Shown: positions 10,463 through 19,317, counted from the first letter of the stretch. The stretch is DNA of 24,511 nt from Aquimarina sp. (GCA_002697475.1 NZVW01000009.1:1-24511), one strand, 5' to 3'. A program made the numbers and translations. Notes: generated by a model not told the origin, from the letters alone.

Positions 10463-10509
10463 CACAATTAAGTATATAACAATTTATGAATAACCTAAAT
10501 TTTTTAACT

Positions 10510-10965
10510 ATGAAGAAGTCATTTTTATTTATCATTTGTCTAACCGTTTTCACATCACTAATTATTAGTTGTGACGATGAAGAGGGGGAATTTGAAGCTA
10601 CATTAACCGGAGGTAAATGGGTTTTAGAACGCCTGGAATTAAATGGGGAAGAAGTAATGCTGGATGAATGTGAGCTTAAGGATGCTTATGTGTTTGAAGA
10701 TGATAACACTTTCGTATTTACTTTCAATGAGCAAGTAAGTGAAACAGATCCTTGCACAACTGGGACAAGCTCAGGGATATGGAGGGAAGATAACTCAGTG
10801 CCAAACAGTATCCGAATTGAAGCAGCTTATGACGGTGATGATATTAATGATGAAAACCAACGTTTGAATTTTAGAATAGAGAATCAAACTTTAAGAGAAA
10901 TTATAAAAGAACCTGCTGCTGAAGGTGGTTTCAATAGCTACAGCTATTACTACAAAAAACAATAA
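10510..10965 (+). CDS. Small lipocalin-like lipoprotein
   Basis: I chose the ATG at 10510 (151 residues) rather than the in-frame ATG at 10486. The shorter form begins MKKSFLFIICL, a textbook lipoprotein signal with the modified cysteine at residue 21 (LIISC); the longer form puts eight uncharged residues in front of it. The mature part starts with an acidic linker. It then has a lipocalin-like pattern (LTGGKWVLERLELNG, then FEDDNTFVFTF and GIWREDN), as in the lipocalin-like and META-type lipoproteins common in Bacteroidota. Two cysteines (in DECE and DPCTT) could pair. It follows the PKD lipoprotein gene by 47 bases and is followed by a hairpin. It is probably outer-membrane associated; the ligand is unknown. 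Confidence 0.75.
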   Translation: MKKSFLFIICLTVFTSLIISCDDEEGEFEATLTGGKWVLERLELNGEEVMLDECELKDAYVFEDDNTFVFTFNEQVSETDPCTTGTSSGIWREDNSVPNSIRIEAAYDGDDINDENQRLNFRIENQTLREIIKEPAAEGGFNSYSYYYKKQ

Positions 10966-10978
10966 TTAAGAATATACG

Positions 10979-11013
10979 AATTCCGGTTATTGCTTGTTGC
11001 GTTGACCGGAATT
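10979..11013 (+). terminator. Hairpin in the intergenic gap, possible weak terminator or attenuator
   Basis: AATTCCGGT (10979-10987) and ACCGGAATT (11005-11013) form a perfect 9-bp inverted repeat around a 17-base loop, with inward T-G and A-T pairs possible. Only a poor T run follows (ATTTAACTT), so it may reduce rather than end read-through into the TANFOR-like gene. Confidence 0.5.
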
Positions 11014-11038
11014 TAACTTAACGAACTAATTATGTAAG

Positions 11039-13315
11039 ATGCAACGGATTTTGAAAAAAATAAGCAGCTATTGCGTTCAGTTTTTACTATTGAGCTTTAT
11101 GGGAGCATTTGGCTTACAGGCGCAAAGATTTCCTGTACAGGTCACTCCTCAGGTTATTCCGCCGTATAGTCTTAAATTATCTGATTATGGTACGGCCTCT
11201 CCTGATCGATTGATTGTAAACTTACTTTTAATTGATGTTAACGAAACCAATAGAGAGGTTGGATTACGACTGTATATAGAGAGCAATGATGGTGTAGCCA
11301 TTCGATCTACAGATCCAGTAGTAGGAGCAAATCCAATTAGATTGGATGGAGGAATACCCTTGCGATTGACCAATGCCGATCTACAAGCTTATTTTTCATT
11401 ACAAAATTTGGTGGGTATAAGCCCACAGCAATACAATACAACACTACCTGAGGGATTGTACCGTTTTTGTTTTGAGGTGTATGATTACCTATCTGGTCAG
11501 GTTATTTCAAGAAAAAGTTGTGCTACGGCATATTTAGTACTTAATGATCCACCGTTTTTGAACCTGCCCAATAGAGGTGAAGTAATAACGGAAAGAGAAC
11601 CTCAAAATATTATTTTTCAATGGACCCCAAGGCATTTGAATGCCACCAATGTACAATATGAATTTACGTTGGCAGAATTATGGGACACACAGATGGATCC
11701 ACAAGCCGCTTTCTTAGCCAGTAGACCGTTATTTCAAACGACTACATTTGCGACAACTTTATTATATGGTCCGGGAGAAACATCTTTGTTGCCGGATAAG
11801 ATGTATGCGTGGAGAGTACGGGCCATAGTAAGTGACGGCATCAGTGAAACTTCGGTATTTAGAAATGATGGTTACAGTGAAATCTATCATTTTACCTATA
11901 CAGGTAATTGTGCGGAGCCCTCATTTGTATTAGCAGAGGGCACAACACCCACTACAGAACAAGTGATGTGGCAGGGAGAGGATCACTTAAAATATCGTGT
12001 GCAATATCGTAAAAAGGGAGTTGAAAATGCCGTTTGGTTTGAGGTCAATGCCTTTAATGAAAGAGCCTCTATCTATAATTTAGAGCCGGGTACTACATAT
12101 GAATTCAGGGTAGGAGGACAATGTATGGAAAATATGGGTTTTACCTATTCCCAGATCTATGAATTCACTACGATGATTGCAGCTAGTGATACGGCTACCT
12201 ACAACTGTGGAATTACACCTGAGGTGGTGATTACGAATCAGGAGCCTTTACAGGCATTAGTAATTAATGATGTCTTTACCGCCGGGGATTTTCCGGTTAC
12301 TGTAAAATTTGTAGGTTCCGGTAATGTGACACCTACGGTTACGGATGCTAACAATTCTTCCCTTTTTGATACACAATCTATGAATAGCAATGGGGTGTAT
12401 AGCGGTTGGGGATTTATTACAGTACCCTACTTACAAAATACCAAAATCAAGGTGAGTTTTAATGAAATAAGTATCAATAGCGATTATCAACTCATCGGAG
12501 GAATGGTGGTTACCGATTACGATGAAAATTGGGGAGGAGTGGATGATGTCCAGGACGAAATTGATGCCATAGTGGATTTACTGGATGGTGGTATTTTGGA
12601 TATTCTTGAGGATATTGTAGATCGATTAAGAGAAGGAGAGCTGACAGGAGAGGATATTGAATCTGTTTTGGACGAAATCAGGGACGATATTACAGAAGAA
12701 ATATTTGAGGAAGCTCAGGAGTTACAGGAACAAATTTCAGAGTTGGAAGATCAATTGAACGACGCACAAACAGAAGAAGATAAGGAGAATATTCAGGAAC
12801 AGATTGATGAATTGCAAGAAGAATTGGCAGATACTTTAGATCAGGCTAAGGAAGAAATTATTGATCTGATTGTAAAAGCCATAGAAAAATATTATAATCA
12901 GAACAGATCAAAAGAATCAGAACTTGTTGCATCCTATGATAGTATATATGAAAATCAAGAAAATAATAATATAGAAAATAATGGAAGTGATTTAGACGAG
13001 TTTGAGTTCGATTTTGAGGAAGAAATTGAAATAGAAACTATTCCGGAGGAGTTTAAAGAAACATTTGAAGTTCAAAAAAAATACCATTTGTATTTCTTTG
13101 CTAAAGCCCTAGCATTAAATAAGGAAAATAAAAAAGAGATACGCTTTTTTATTAAGAAGGCGCTGGAAGCTCAAATTGATTTACCAAAACTACTAAAGGT
13201 AGCTAAAGATAATAATGATAATGAAGATGTTATAGTAGATGTTTTGGTAGAAGGAATTGACAATGCTATAAAATCATTGATAGATACTTATAAGTATAAC
13301 TTTTTAGAACCATAG
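11039..13315 (+). CDS. TANFOR/FN3-like secreted protein with acidic coiled coil and AT-rich C-terminal tip
   Basis: This 758-residue protein begins with a signal peptide cleaved about after LQAQ (residue ~28). Residues ~30-175 (RFPVQVTPQVIPPYSLKLSDY, then LPEGLYRFCFEVYDYLSG) resemble the TANFOR domain of Bacteroidota surface proteins; I judge this from memory. An Ig-like segment (IIFQWTPRH) and an FN3 module (~292-380, ending LEPGTTYEFRVGGQC) follow. Another beta domain runs to ~495. Residues ~500-620 are a strongly acidic coiled coil with repeated E/D-x-I/L heptads. The last ~135 residues form a low-complexity acidic linker and then a helical domain (YHLYFFAKALALN). The coding DNA of this tail is visibly more AT-rich than the front: 27 of 60 bases are G/C at 12241-12300, but 16 of 60 at 13081-13140. 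There is no T9SS tail. One base separates it from the next gene. It may be a second effector carrier, with the last domain as its tip (inference). Confidence 0.8.
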   Translation: MQRILKKISSYCVQFLLLSFMGAFGLQAQRFPVQVTPQVIPPYSLKLSDYGTASPDRLIVNLLLIDVNETNREVGLRLYIESNDGVAIRSTDPVVGANPIRLDGGIPLRLTNADLQAYFSLQNLVGISPQQYNTTLPEGLYRFCFEVYDYLSGQVISRKSCATAYLVLNDPPFLNLPNRGEVITEREPQNIIFQWTPRHLNATNVQYEFTLAELWDTQMDPQAAFLASRPLFQTTTFATTLLYGPGETSLLPDKMYAWRVRAIVSDGISETSVFRNDGYSEIYHFTYTGNCAEPSFVLAEGTTPTTEQVMWQGEDHLKYRVQYRKKGVENAVWFEVNAFNERASIYNLEPGTTYEFRVGGQCMENMGFTYSQIYEFTTMIAASDTATYNCGITPEVVITNQEPLQALVINDVFTAGDFPVTVKFVGSGNVTPTVTDANNSSLFDTQSMNSNGVYSGWGFITVPYLQNTKIKVSFNEISINSDYQLIGGMVVTDYDENWGGVDDVQDEIDAIVDLLDGGILDILEDIVDRLREGELTGEDIESVLDEIRDDITEEIFEEAQELQEQISELEDQLNDAQTEEDKENIQEQIDELQEELADTLDQAKEEIIDLIVKAIEKYYNQNRSKESELVASYDSIYENQENNNIENNGSDLDEFEFDFEEEIEIETIPEEFKETFEVQKKYHLYFFAKALALNKENKKEIRFFIKKALEAQIDLPKLLKVAKDNNDNEDVIVDVLVEGIDNAIKSLIDTYKYNFLEP

Positions 13316-13316
13316 T

Positions 13317-13757
13317 ATGCAATTAAAAGACGATAGAGAGTTTATGCTTCCTAATGAAATGAAGCTTCTTATTTATGGGGATCATAAAAAATTTCAGCAT
13401 CCTGAAAATTGTGTAATTACTGATGCTGAAGGTAATATTAAGTTTGTTGTTGAAGCTCCTCAGTTTAAATCTGATAAAATGATTAATGGTGTAAAAAATG
13501 AGATGTATTCCACCCCTGAAAGAATTGTTTGGGTAATACCTCCTCACAAGAAAAAGGTTAAAAATTTTTGGGGTAAGGTTACTGGTGAATTGCCAGAACA
13601 AGGTTATATAGATAAATATATAGGTATGACGAGAGTTGATGATATGGATTGTGCAGAAATGATCATATCTGATGGGGCTGAATATTTTGAAATTCAATAC
13701 CTGAATATTCAGACTGGTGAGTTTCTTGATATAGCAAAGTGGGGAGGAAGGTTTTAA
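13317..13757 (+). CDS. Hypothetical cytosolic protein, candidate immunity protein
   Basis: This 146-residue protein has no signal peptide or membrane segment. Its start lies one base after the stop of the TANFOR-like gene, so the two are translationally coupled. Features seen are a beta-rich N-terminal half, a VIPPHKKK basic stretch near residue 75, and a C-terminus that ends LDIAKWGGRF. I do not recognise a family. The gene is AT-rich (17 of 60 bases G/C at 13441-13500), like the tail of the gene before it and unlike the surface genes further upstream. A small, cytosolic, AT-rich gene directly behind a secreted carrier with an AT-rich tip is the usual arrangement of an immunity gene. No toxin activity has been recognised in that tip, so this remains a hypothesis. 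Confidence 0.75.
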   Translation: MQLKDDREFMLPNEMKLLIYGDHKKFQHPENCVITDAEGNIKFVVEAPQFKSDKMINGVKNEMYSTPERIVWVIPPHKKKVKNFWGKVTGELPEQGYIDKYIGMTRVDDMDCAEMIISDGAEYFEIQYLNIQTGEFLDIAKWGGRF

Positions 13758-13782
13758 TGATTCAAAGAGATAAAAATTTAAT

Positions 13783-16700
13783 ATGAAATATAGTAATCCA
13801 TTACATACGATACTTTTATTATTTCTATTTATAATCAATGTTAACGCAAATAATTCTGAGCCAGTAAGTCGTGATTTGGAATTCGTGTCTTTTGAAGAAG
13901 TTAATTTAGGTATATCAAAACAATTAAATTCTTTAATAACGTTCAATGAGAAACAGCAACCAAGTGAAAAGTGGTACATCTATTTCGTTGGTGAAAAAAA
14001 TATAGATATAAATAACATAGATGATTATTTAGTAAACCAACTTAATTTAGAGGGAATTGATAGTGAGGTAAAGCCCTTAGATGTAGAAATTCTGAATCAG
14101 AAACTGATTGAGGTTAATGAGCAATTACAATTGCTCGAAAAGCCATTAATTTATTATGGTATTGCTAATAAAAGAAAAGCTATTCCAGCACCTTTTTTTC
14201 CTTTTGAGAACTATCACATTTCATCAGCTTCCAATACACAACTTATAGAATATTACAAAAAGGCATTTGATAATCCATTAGAAGAAAATAGTTCTTCAAC
14301 AAATACTTATGATATCCTAAAAGCCTTCTTTGCGAAATCAGGTGAAGCAAGTACAGGAAAAGGCGAGATATTACAACAAACCTTAGATAAAAGTGGAGGG
14401 AAAAATGTAATTGCCTTATCTAACTATTACTTCGCTTTTATAAAAGATAAAAAAAGTGAATCCGGTAAAGCTTCAATTTCTTGGTGGTCAATGTCTAATG
14501 CTCAAAAGGGATCTGAAGTTGCAGAAATAGATAAAGATATTTTAAAAGCACATTTTAGAAGCCTTTCAAGTAGTACCGGAGATAAAAATACGAAACGAGT
14601 TAACGCATGGTTCAATTATTTAACTGGAGCAGACTTGCCAGATTCTGAGGTGCTAAGGGAAATATATGCTGCAATACTCAACAATTCAAAATGTAATGGG
14701 CTTAGTATAGAAGATGGAAATGTCCAGAAATCTGATTTTATAAGCGCAGTAAATTCTGGTGATGATGAGGCAATTATAAAGGCAGTAAGAAACCTATGTG
14801 CTGTAATATTAAAGGATATTGATTTTAATTACGTTAAAAAGGCAATTAATATAATAGCAGAATCTTCGATAAATGAAAAGGGAGAAGCTGTAATTCTATA
14901 CCTCCTTCATAATATTCAGAGCACCAATTATTCTGATCTGTTTACAGAGTTCAAAAAGGATAATAATAAGCTGTTAAGAACATTATTGCGGGAGATGGAC
15001 GACCGATCCATAAATCCTTTTGATGGTAATAATTATACATCTTTCATTGGGGCTTTATTGTATATCGGTACACAAGATCAAGGAACTTATTTAGAAAAAG
15101 AAAGAGCATACTTGCTTGAAGTAATGCTAATAGCAGAAAAAGATTTTGAATGGGATAAAACTCCTATTGCTAAAGCAATAACGGAAATCTTAACATTTAA
15201 CCTAGATCCCGGTGACTCCCAATTTTATAATTATTTGACAGATAATAAATATGAAAATCTGTACGATATTTTACAGTTTTTAACCTGGAGTCAGGTTCCG
15301 CAAAAAGATGAATATTTTATTGAAGTTGGCGACGCTCTAGGAGCGTTCTTTGCCGCGATGGGCGATAATGCCGTATACATAGAACTTTTAGAAGTTGCTT
15401 TTAATAATAAGCAGGCTCCATTCTTTGTAGATGCTATAAAGAGACTACGAATAGCAGAGTTAACGTTTAGAATGTTTGCTAATGTTCCTGAAAATGCTAC
15501 AGACATTTATGCATATCTGACTAAAGATGATCTTAAGCACTTAAAAAATGTCATAGATAAAACTTCAGAAAATGATTATAGAACTTATGCAGATTCGTTT
15601 TATGAAGGATTAACAAAGATTCTTGATGCAGAACACGATATCAATACCAGGATAGCACTGGCAAAATGGGCGATTGAGGACGATAGTATTCTAGACTACT
15701 CTCATGAAAATATGATTGTTAATATTTTTAGAAATATTGAAAGACCCGAAGATCGGCAAACTATCTATAATTTTTTGACATACAAAGGAGGTATACTGGG
15801 TAACGGTATTAAAGATTATGAATATTTCAATAAAATCACAGCAGATGGTGTTTTGAGCGGAAATGACCTGCAAGTTGAATTTATTAATTATTATGTTTCT
15901 TTAATTAAAGAAGGTTTCGGAGATGTTGAAGATAGAATAGCGATCATTAAAAGAGCTGTTGAAAAAGGTGATGATTGGGGTTGGTTTTGGTTCTCAGATA
16001 CAGAGGATGTAATTTCTACAATGTTTAATGACCTGACTCCAGGAGATGCAGAGGCTATCGTAGGAGCCTTAAAAGGAAATGGAAATTATCAGTTATTTAA
16101 GAATGTTTGGGAAATGCTACAAAGCAAAACCTGGCCACAAACTTTTGACAGAGATAATGAAAGGTTTGCGAATTTTGTAATTGGTTTATCTAAAGTATTA
16201 GAATTATCAAAACAGGAAATAGGTTGGGAGATTGATAAATACAAACCTTATCTGGATGAAGAACAGAAATACCTATCTTCTACACCCTCTTCCATTAATA
16301 CTATAAACACCAACTATCTTCCTATTTGTCGTGCCAACTTTTTTAATCAGACCAATGGTCAAAATTCCTATAACTTACAGGCAGAGGTTAATGAAGGCAC
16401 AGGAAAGGTTCATGTCAATTTACAAATTGGTGGTGCTCAAATCCTAAATAAAGACTTCAACCCTTTTGAATATATCTTCGTTGAATTTGTTGAGGATACT
16501 GAGATCAATACACTTGCTTCCTTCAAAAAAGGAGATGTTATAGCAGTACCAGCCTTTTACATCGCTTGGTTAGATGGTAGTATAGGTTCAGAACAAGCAT
16601 CTGTTACGGCAAGGGTAACGATGGATGGTGTAGTCATTGTTTTATCTGCAGTAGCTATTGCTGGTTCTGGAGGAGCGCTAACACCTGCGGTAATGGCGGC

Positions 16701-18597
16701 TGGCGCAGAAATATTCTTTGCTGGAACGGATGCAGCAATAGCTATTTATAAGGATGAGTTAGATGCAGCTTTGGGTAGTGATTTTAGCAATACCTTGGAG
16801 ATTGCCAATATGGCCTGGGGTATCATCAATCTACCCTCCGCACTGCAGAATTTACCAAAAGGCTTAGTAAAAATCCGCAGAGGTACAGGACAGCTCGTTG
16901 ATTTAACAAGAGGGATGACCTTATCTGCAGCAGAAAAACTGTCTGGAGTAGTTGTGGACACTAAAGCATTTATCGCTGCATTACCGGATATTTTGAACCA
17001 GTTGAAAAACAATCCGGCTACGAAAGCTCAACTGTTTAAGAAGGTTTCTGATTTAGAAAGTAGTCTGAGAACTAAACTGGCAGGCATAAGCAATCCATCT
17101 CAGGAGTTTAGGAAACTTTATGAGGCTACAAAAGATATGGCGGTTCAGTTTTATCATGATAAAATGCCGGTAGCCTTTGGTACGATCGTTAATAATTTGG
17201 TAGAGAATGGAGGTCTACAACAAAAAATTGTCAATAAGCTCCTTGTTTATTCTTTTGAAGGTAAAACCATCCTGAAATTATCTCCGGAAGGTATACTTAA
17301 AGAAATTAAAATTTATAGTGTACCGGATAACTATACTACTATAGTTGGAGATTTTAAAGCCTCTGTTAAAGTAGCCAGTGGTAAAGTTTATGAGGAAACC
17401 ATTGAGGTTATTAAAAAGTACAATGGAGAACCGATTTTCAGGCCAAAATTCACACCAGGAGAAGAGCCAAGAGCAGCAGAGTTGATTAACGAATTACATA
17501 TCCGCAGCAAAAACAGCCCCCCTTATATGAATGGGACACAGGTAGAAGATATAATTATAGAGCCTGGTCAAAAGTTCTACGTAGTGGAGTACCTAAATAA
17601 GCAAGATGCTCCCGGAGGATTTGGTTCAAATAAACCTATAGCTACTATTGAGGAGCTAAGACAAGAACTGGCGGTATTGGAAGACTGGAAGAACCCAACA
17701 ACAGATGTTATTGTTGTTAGGGAATATCAGGCACTACAACCTATTAAAACACGTAGTGGAGCAATCGGTCCTCAACCTGAAATCAGTGGAGTCAATGCTG
17801 GTCAAACCTATCCCGGTGGGGGGCACCAGTATGAGTTCTTAGATAACTGGAGAACTACTTCTCATACTGATTATATGAAAAAAATCGGAATGACAAGACT
17901 TGGTCTAAAAGGTAGTAATTTAGACGAGTTATTAGATGCTATTGCAATGGGTAAACGATCAGATGGGACTTTGGCAGAAGCACTAGATCGAGCAGGGTTC
18001 CCAAAAGGTGGTGATGCTGTAAAAAAGGCAGGAAATGTAAACAGAAATAATAAGAGAGGTTTAGATATAGGTGACCCAAAAATACCTCAAGCCGAGGATT
18101 ATTATTCATTTACAAGAAATGAAATTACCTTTAGGAAAGAGGTAAATGAATCATGGGGCAGCTATTTTAAAAGATTAAAAGATAGCGGCTTATTAAATAT
18201 TTTTGAGTCACATCATATTTTTCCAGTAGATTTATTAAAGTTAAAATCTTTTAGGAAATGGTATGAATTGGTTGGTTATAAACATTTTCAAATTAATGGT
18301 GAATCTAGTTTAGACAATTTGATCATGCTTGAAAAGAAGATTAATGGAAAAGGAGGCGTGCATAGTAGGCATGATGCTTATACAAGAAAAATAGGTGATT
18401 ATTTTGAAAAATTATGGAATGACATACAGGCTCAAAGACCAGATTGGGAAGACCTAAAAATAGCAGAGGCTATTGATGATGATATCTTAAACCTTTCAGA
18501 TAATCTAAAACAGTCATTACTTGAAAATTCAGTTAAGAGAAATGTGGAGGTTTCTAATTATTGGGATTTTATTGAGTTTGAAAAATTAATTAAATAA
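13783..18597 (+). CDS. Polymorphic-toxin-like secreted protein with C-terminal HNH-type (SHH/AHH-like) nuclease
   Basis: This 1604-residue protein has a signal peptide (hydrophobic TILLLFLFIINV, cleavage about residue 23). Residues ~30-860 are mostly helical and contain diverged repeats with aromatic-rich motifs (IYNFLTYKGG, YNYLTDNKYENLYDIL). A beta segment lies near 860-935, and residues ~949-988 are hydrophobic and Ala/Gly-rich. Residues ~1225-1360 resemble TNT/ART-type NAD-processing toxins: PGGFGS at 1277-1282, a VVREYQALQPIKTR strand, and PGGGHQYEF from 1344. The last ~150 residues carry an HNH/Endonuclease VII-like core: ESHHIFP with His1477 and His1478, SLDNLIML with Asn1512, and HSRHDAY with His1527 and His1530. 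This is the layout of SHH/AHH toxin nucleases. The likely action is DNA or RNA cleavage in a target cell. The last ~530 bases are AT-rich (12 of 60 G/C at 18541-18600), which suggests an exchanged tip. No T9SS tail or Rhs/YD repeats are seen, so the export route is unclear. The immunity gene starts 3 bases after its stop. Confidence 0.82.
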   Translation: MKYSNPLHTILLLFLFIINVNANNSEPVSRDLEFVSFEEVNLGISKQLNSLITFNEKQQPSEKWYIYFVGEKNIDINNIDDYLVNQLNLEGIDSEVKPLDVEILNQKLIEVNEQLQLLEKPLIYYGIANKRKAIPAPFFPFENYHISSASNTQLIEYYKKAFDNPLEENSSSTNTYDILKAFFAKSGEASTGKGEILQQTLDKSGGKNVIALSNYYFAFIKDKKSESGKASISWWSMSNAQKGSEVAEIDKDILKAHFRSLSSSTGDKNTKRVNAWFNYLTGADLPDSEVLREIYAAILNNSKCNGLSIEDGNVQKSDFISAVNSGDDEAIIKAVRNLCAVILKDIDFNYVKKAINIIAESSINEKGEAVILYLLHNIQSTNYSDLFTEFKKDNNKLLRTLLREMDDRSINPFDGNNYTSFIGALLYIGTQDQGTYLEKERAYLLEVMLIAEKDFEWDKTPIAKAITEILTFNLDPGDSQFYNYLTDNKYENLYDILQFLTWSQVPQKDEYFIEVGDALGAFFAAMGDNAVYIELLEVAFNNKQAPFFVDAIKRLRIAELTFRMFANVPENATDIYAYLTKDDLKHLKNVIDKTSENDYRTYADSFYEGLTKILDAEHDINTRIALAKWAIEDDSILDYSHENMIVNIFRNIERPEDRQTIYNFLTYKGGILGNGIKDYEYFNKITADGVLSGNDLQVEFINYYVSLIKEGFGDVEDRIAIIKRAVEKGDDWGWFWFSDTEDVISTMFNDLTPGDAEAIVGALKGNGNYQLFKNVWEMLQSKTWPQTFDRDNERFANFVIGLSKVLELSKQEIGWEIDKYKPYLDEEQKYLSSTPSSINTINTNYLPICRANFFNQTNGQNSYNLQAEVNEGTGKVHVNLQIGGAQILNKDFNPFEYIFVEFVEDTEINTLASFKKGDVIAVPAFYIAWLDGSIGSEQASVTARVTMDGVVIVLSAVAIAGSGGALTPAVMAAGAEIFFAGTDAAIAIYKDELDAALGSDFSNTLEIANMAWGIINLPSALQNLPKGLVKIRRGTGQLVDLTRGMTLSAAEKLSGVVVDTKAFIAALPDILNQLKNNPATKAQLFKKVSDLESSLRTKLAGISNPSQEFRKLYEATKDMAVQFYHDKMPVAFGTIVNNLVENGGLQQKIVNKLLVYSFEGKTILKLSPEGILKEIKIYSVPDNYTTIVGDFKASVKVASGKVYEETIEVIKKYNGEPIFRPKFTPGEEPRAAELINELHIRSKNSPPYMNGTQVEDIIIEPGQKFYVVEYLNKQDAPGGFGSNKPIATIEELRQELAVLEDWKNPTTDVIVVREYQALQPIKTRSGAIGPQPEISGVNAGQTYPGGGHQYEFLDNWRTTSHTDYMKKIGMTRLGLKGSNLDELLDAIAMGKRSDGTLAEALDRAGFPKGGDAVKKAGNVNRNNKRGLDIGDPKIPQAEDYYSFTRNEITFRKEVNESWGSYFKRLKDSGLLNIFESHHIFPVDLLKLKSFRKWYELVGYKHFQINGESSLDNLIMLEKKINGKGGVHSRHDAYTRKIGDYFEKLWNDIQAQRPDWEDLKIAEAIDDDILNLSDNLKQSLLENSVKRNVEVSNYWDFIEFEKLIK

Positions 18598-18600
18598 AAA

Positions 18601-19317
18601 ATGAAGATCTACGAGTTAGGAATTGATGATAAAACTAATTGGGAATGGAGAGCAGTTCTTCCAAATAAGGAGGATGAACGCCTAAAAATTACAGAAACAC
18701 TAAATATTGATAAACCTTTGCTTTTTACTTCTGAAGATGTAATTAATATGGTGCTTATAAATGGACAGAGTGTAGAAGAAAATCGAAAGGAGACTCCTTT
18801 CAAAGCAGACTTGATTTATTGGACAAATGATTTGACGTTAAATGCTAATTCCCCCAACAATGGATGTATAGTGAGTGAAAAATTATTAAAATTATTAAGA
18901 TCTTTTAATTTACCCGAATACCATTATTATCCGATAAATCTAATTAACGCGGAAACAAAAGATATTAGTAATAATTATTTTTTATTACAAATTATTACCC
19001 CATTACATCAAAATACAGATTTCACAAAAAGCCATTATAAATATATTCAAAGAAGGAGCAAAGAAATCGTGAAAGAGGAAATGGGCGCTTTTGATTCTTT
19101 TGAGTCTTATTCTGAAGCGTATGATAAGCTTTTTTTTGAAAATAAAATTCGTATTGATATTTCAAAAAGAGCTTTGAAAGTGAAATATGATATAATTTGG
19201 AGTGTAATTAACTATTTAAGGATTGTGGAAGAAGTGAAAAAGAAAATTTTAGCTTCTGATTTAAATGGAGTCAAAGTTTCTGATTACACAGGTTTTGAAA
19301 TTATTTCTGATAATTGA
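18601..19317 (+). CDS. Putative immunity protein (Imm11/DUF1629-like) for the HNH toxin
   Basis: This 238-residue protein lacks a signal peptide and is expected in the cytosol. It starts 3 bases after the toxin stop, the standard place for a polymorphic-toxin immunity gene. Residues ~69-130 show a pattern I associate with the Imm11/DUF1629 family: ADLIYWTNDL, then GCIVSEKLLKLLRSFNLPEY, then HYYPINLI, where a 'recent copy' segment is followed by an F/Y-P-V/I strand. The C-terminal third is helical and charged. Acidic and aromatic residues could pair with the basic nuclease. The gene is AT-rich (17 of 60 G/C at 18901-18960), like the toxin tip, so tip and immunity probably moved together. The family assignment is tentative. 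The role rests mainly on position, length and the nuclease next door. Confidence 0.68.
   Translation: MKIYELGIDDKTNWEWRAVLPNKEDERLKITETLNIDKPLLFTSEDVINMVLINGQSVEENRKETPFKADLIYWTNDLTLNANSPNNGCIVSEKLLKLLRSFNLPEYHYYPINLINAETKDISNNYFLLQIITPLHQNTDFTKSHYKYIQRRSKEIVKEEMGAFDSFESYSEAYDKLFFENKIRIDISKRALKVKYDIIWSVINYLRIVEEVKKKILASDLNGVKVSDYTGFEIISDN

Noticed and set aside
10486..10509. Earlier in-frame ATG for the lipocalin-like lipoprotein
   Set aside because: It would place eight non-basic residues before a complete lipoprotein signal that begins MKKS at the second ATG.
13323..13979. A 218-codon open frame on the - strand
   Set aside because: It lies antisense to the 146-residue gene and the start of the toxin gene, has no coherent domain pattern and is rich in Phe/Ile/Asn/Ser, as expected for the reverse of an AT-rich coding region.
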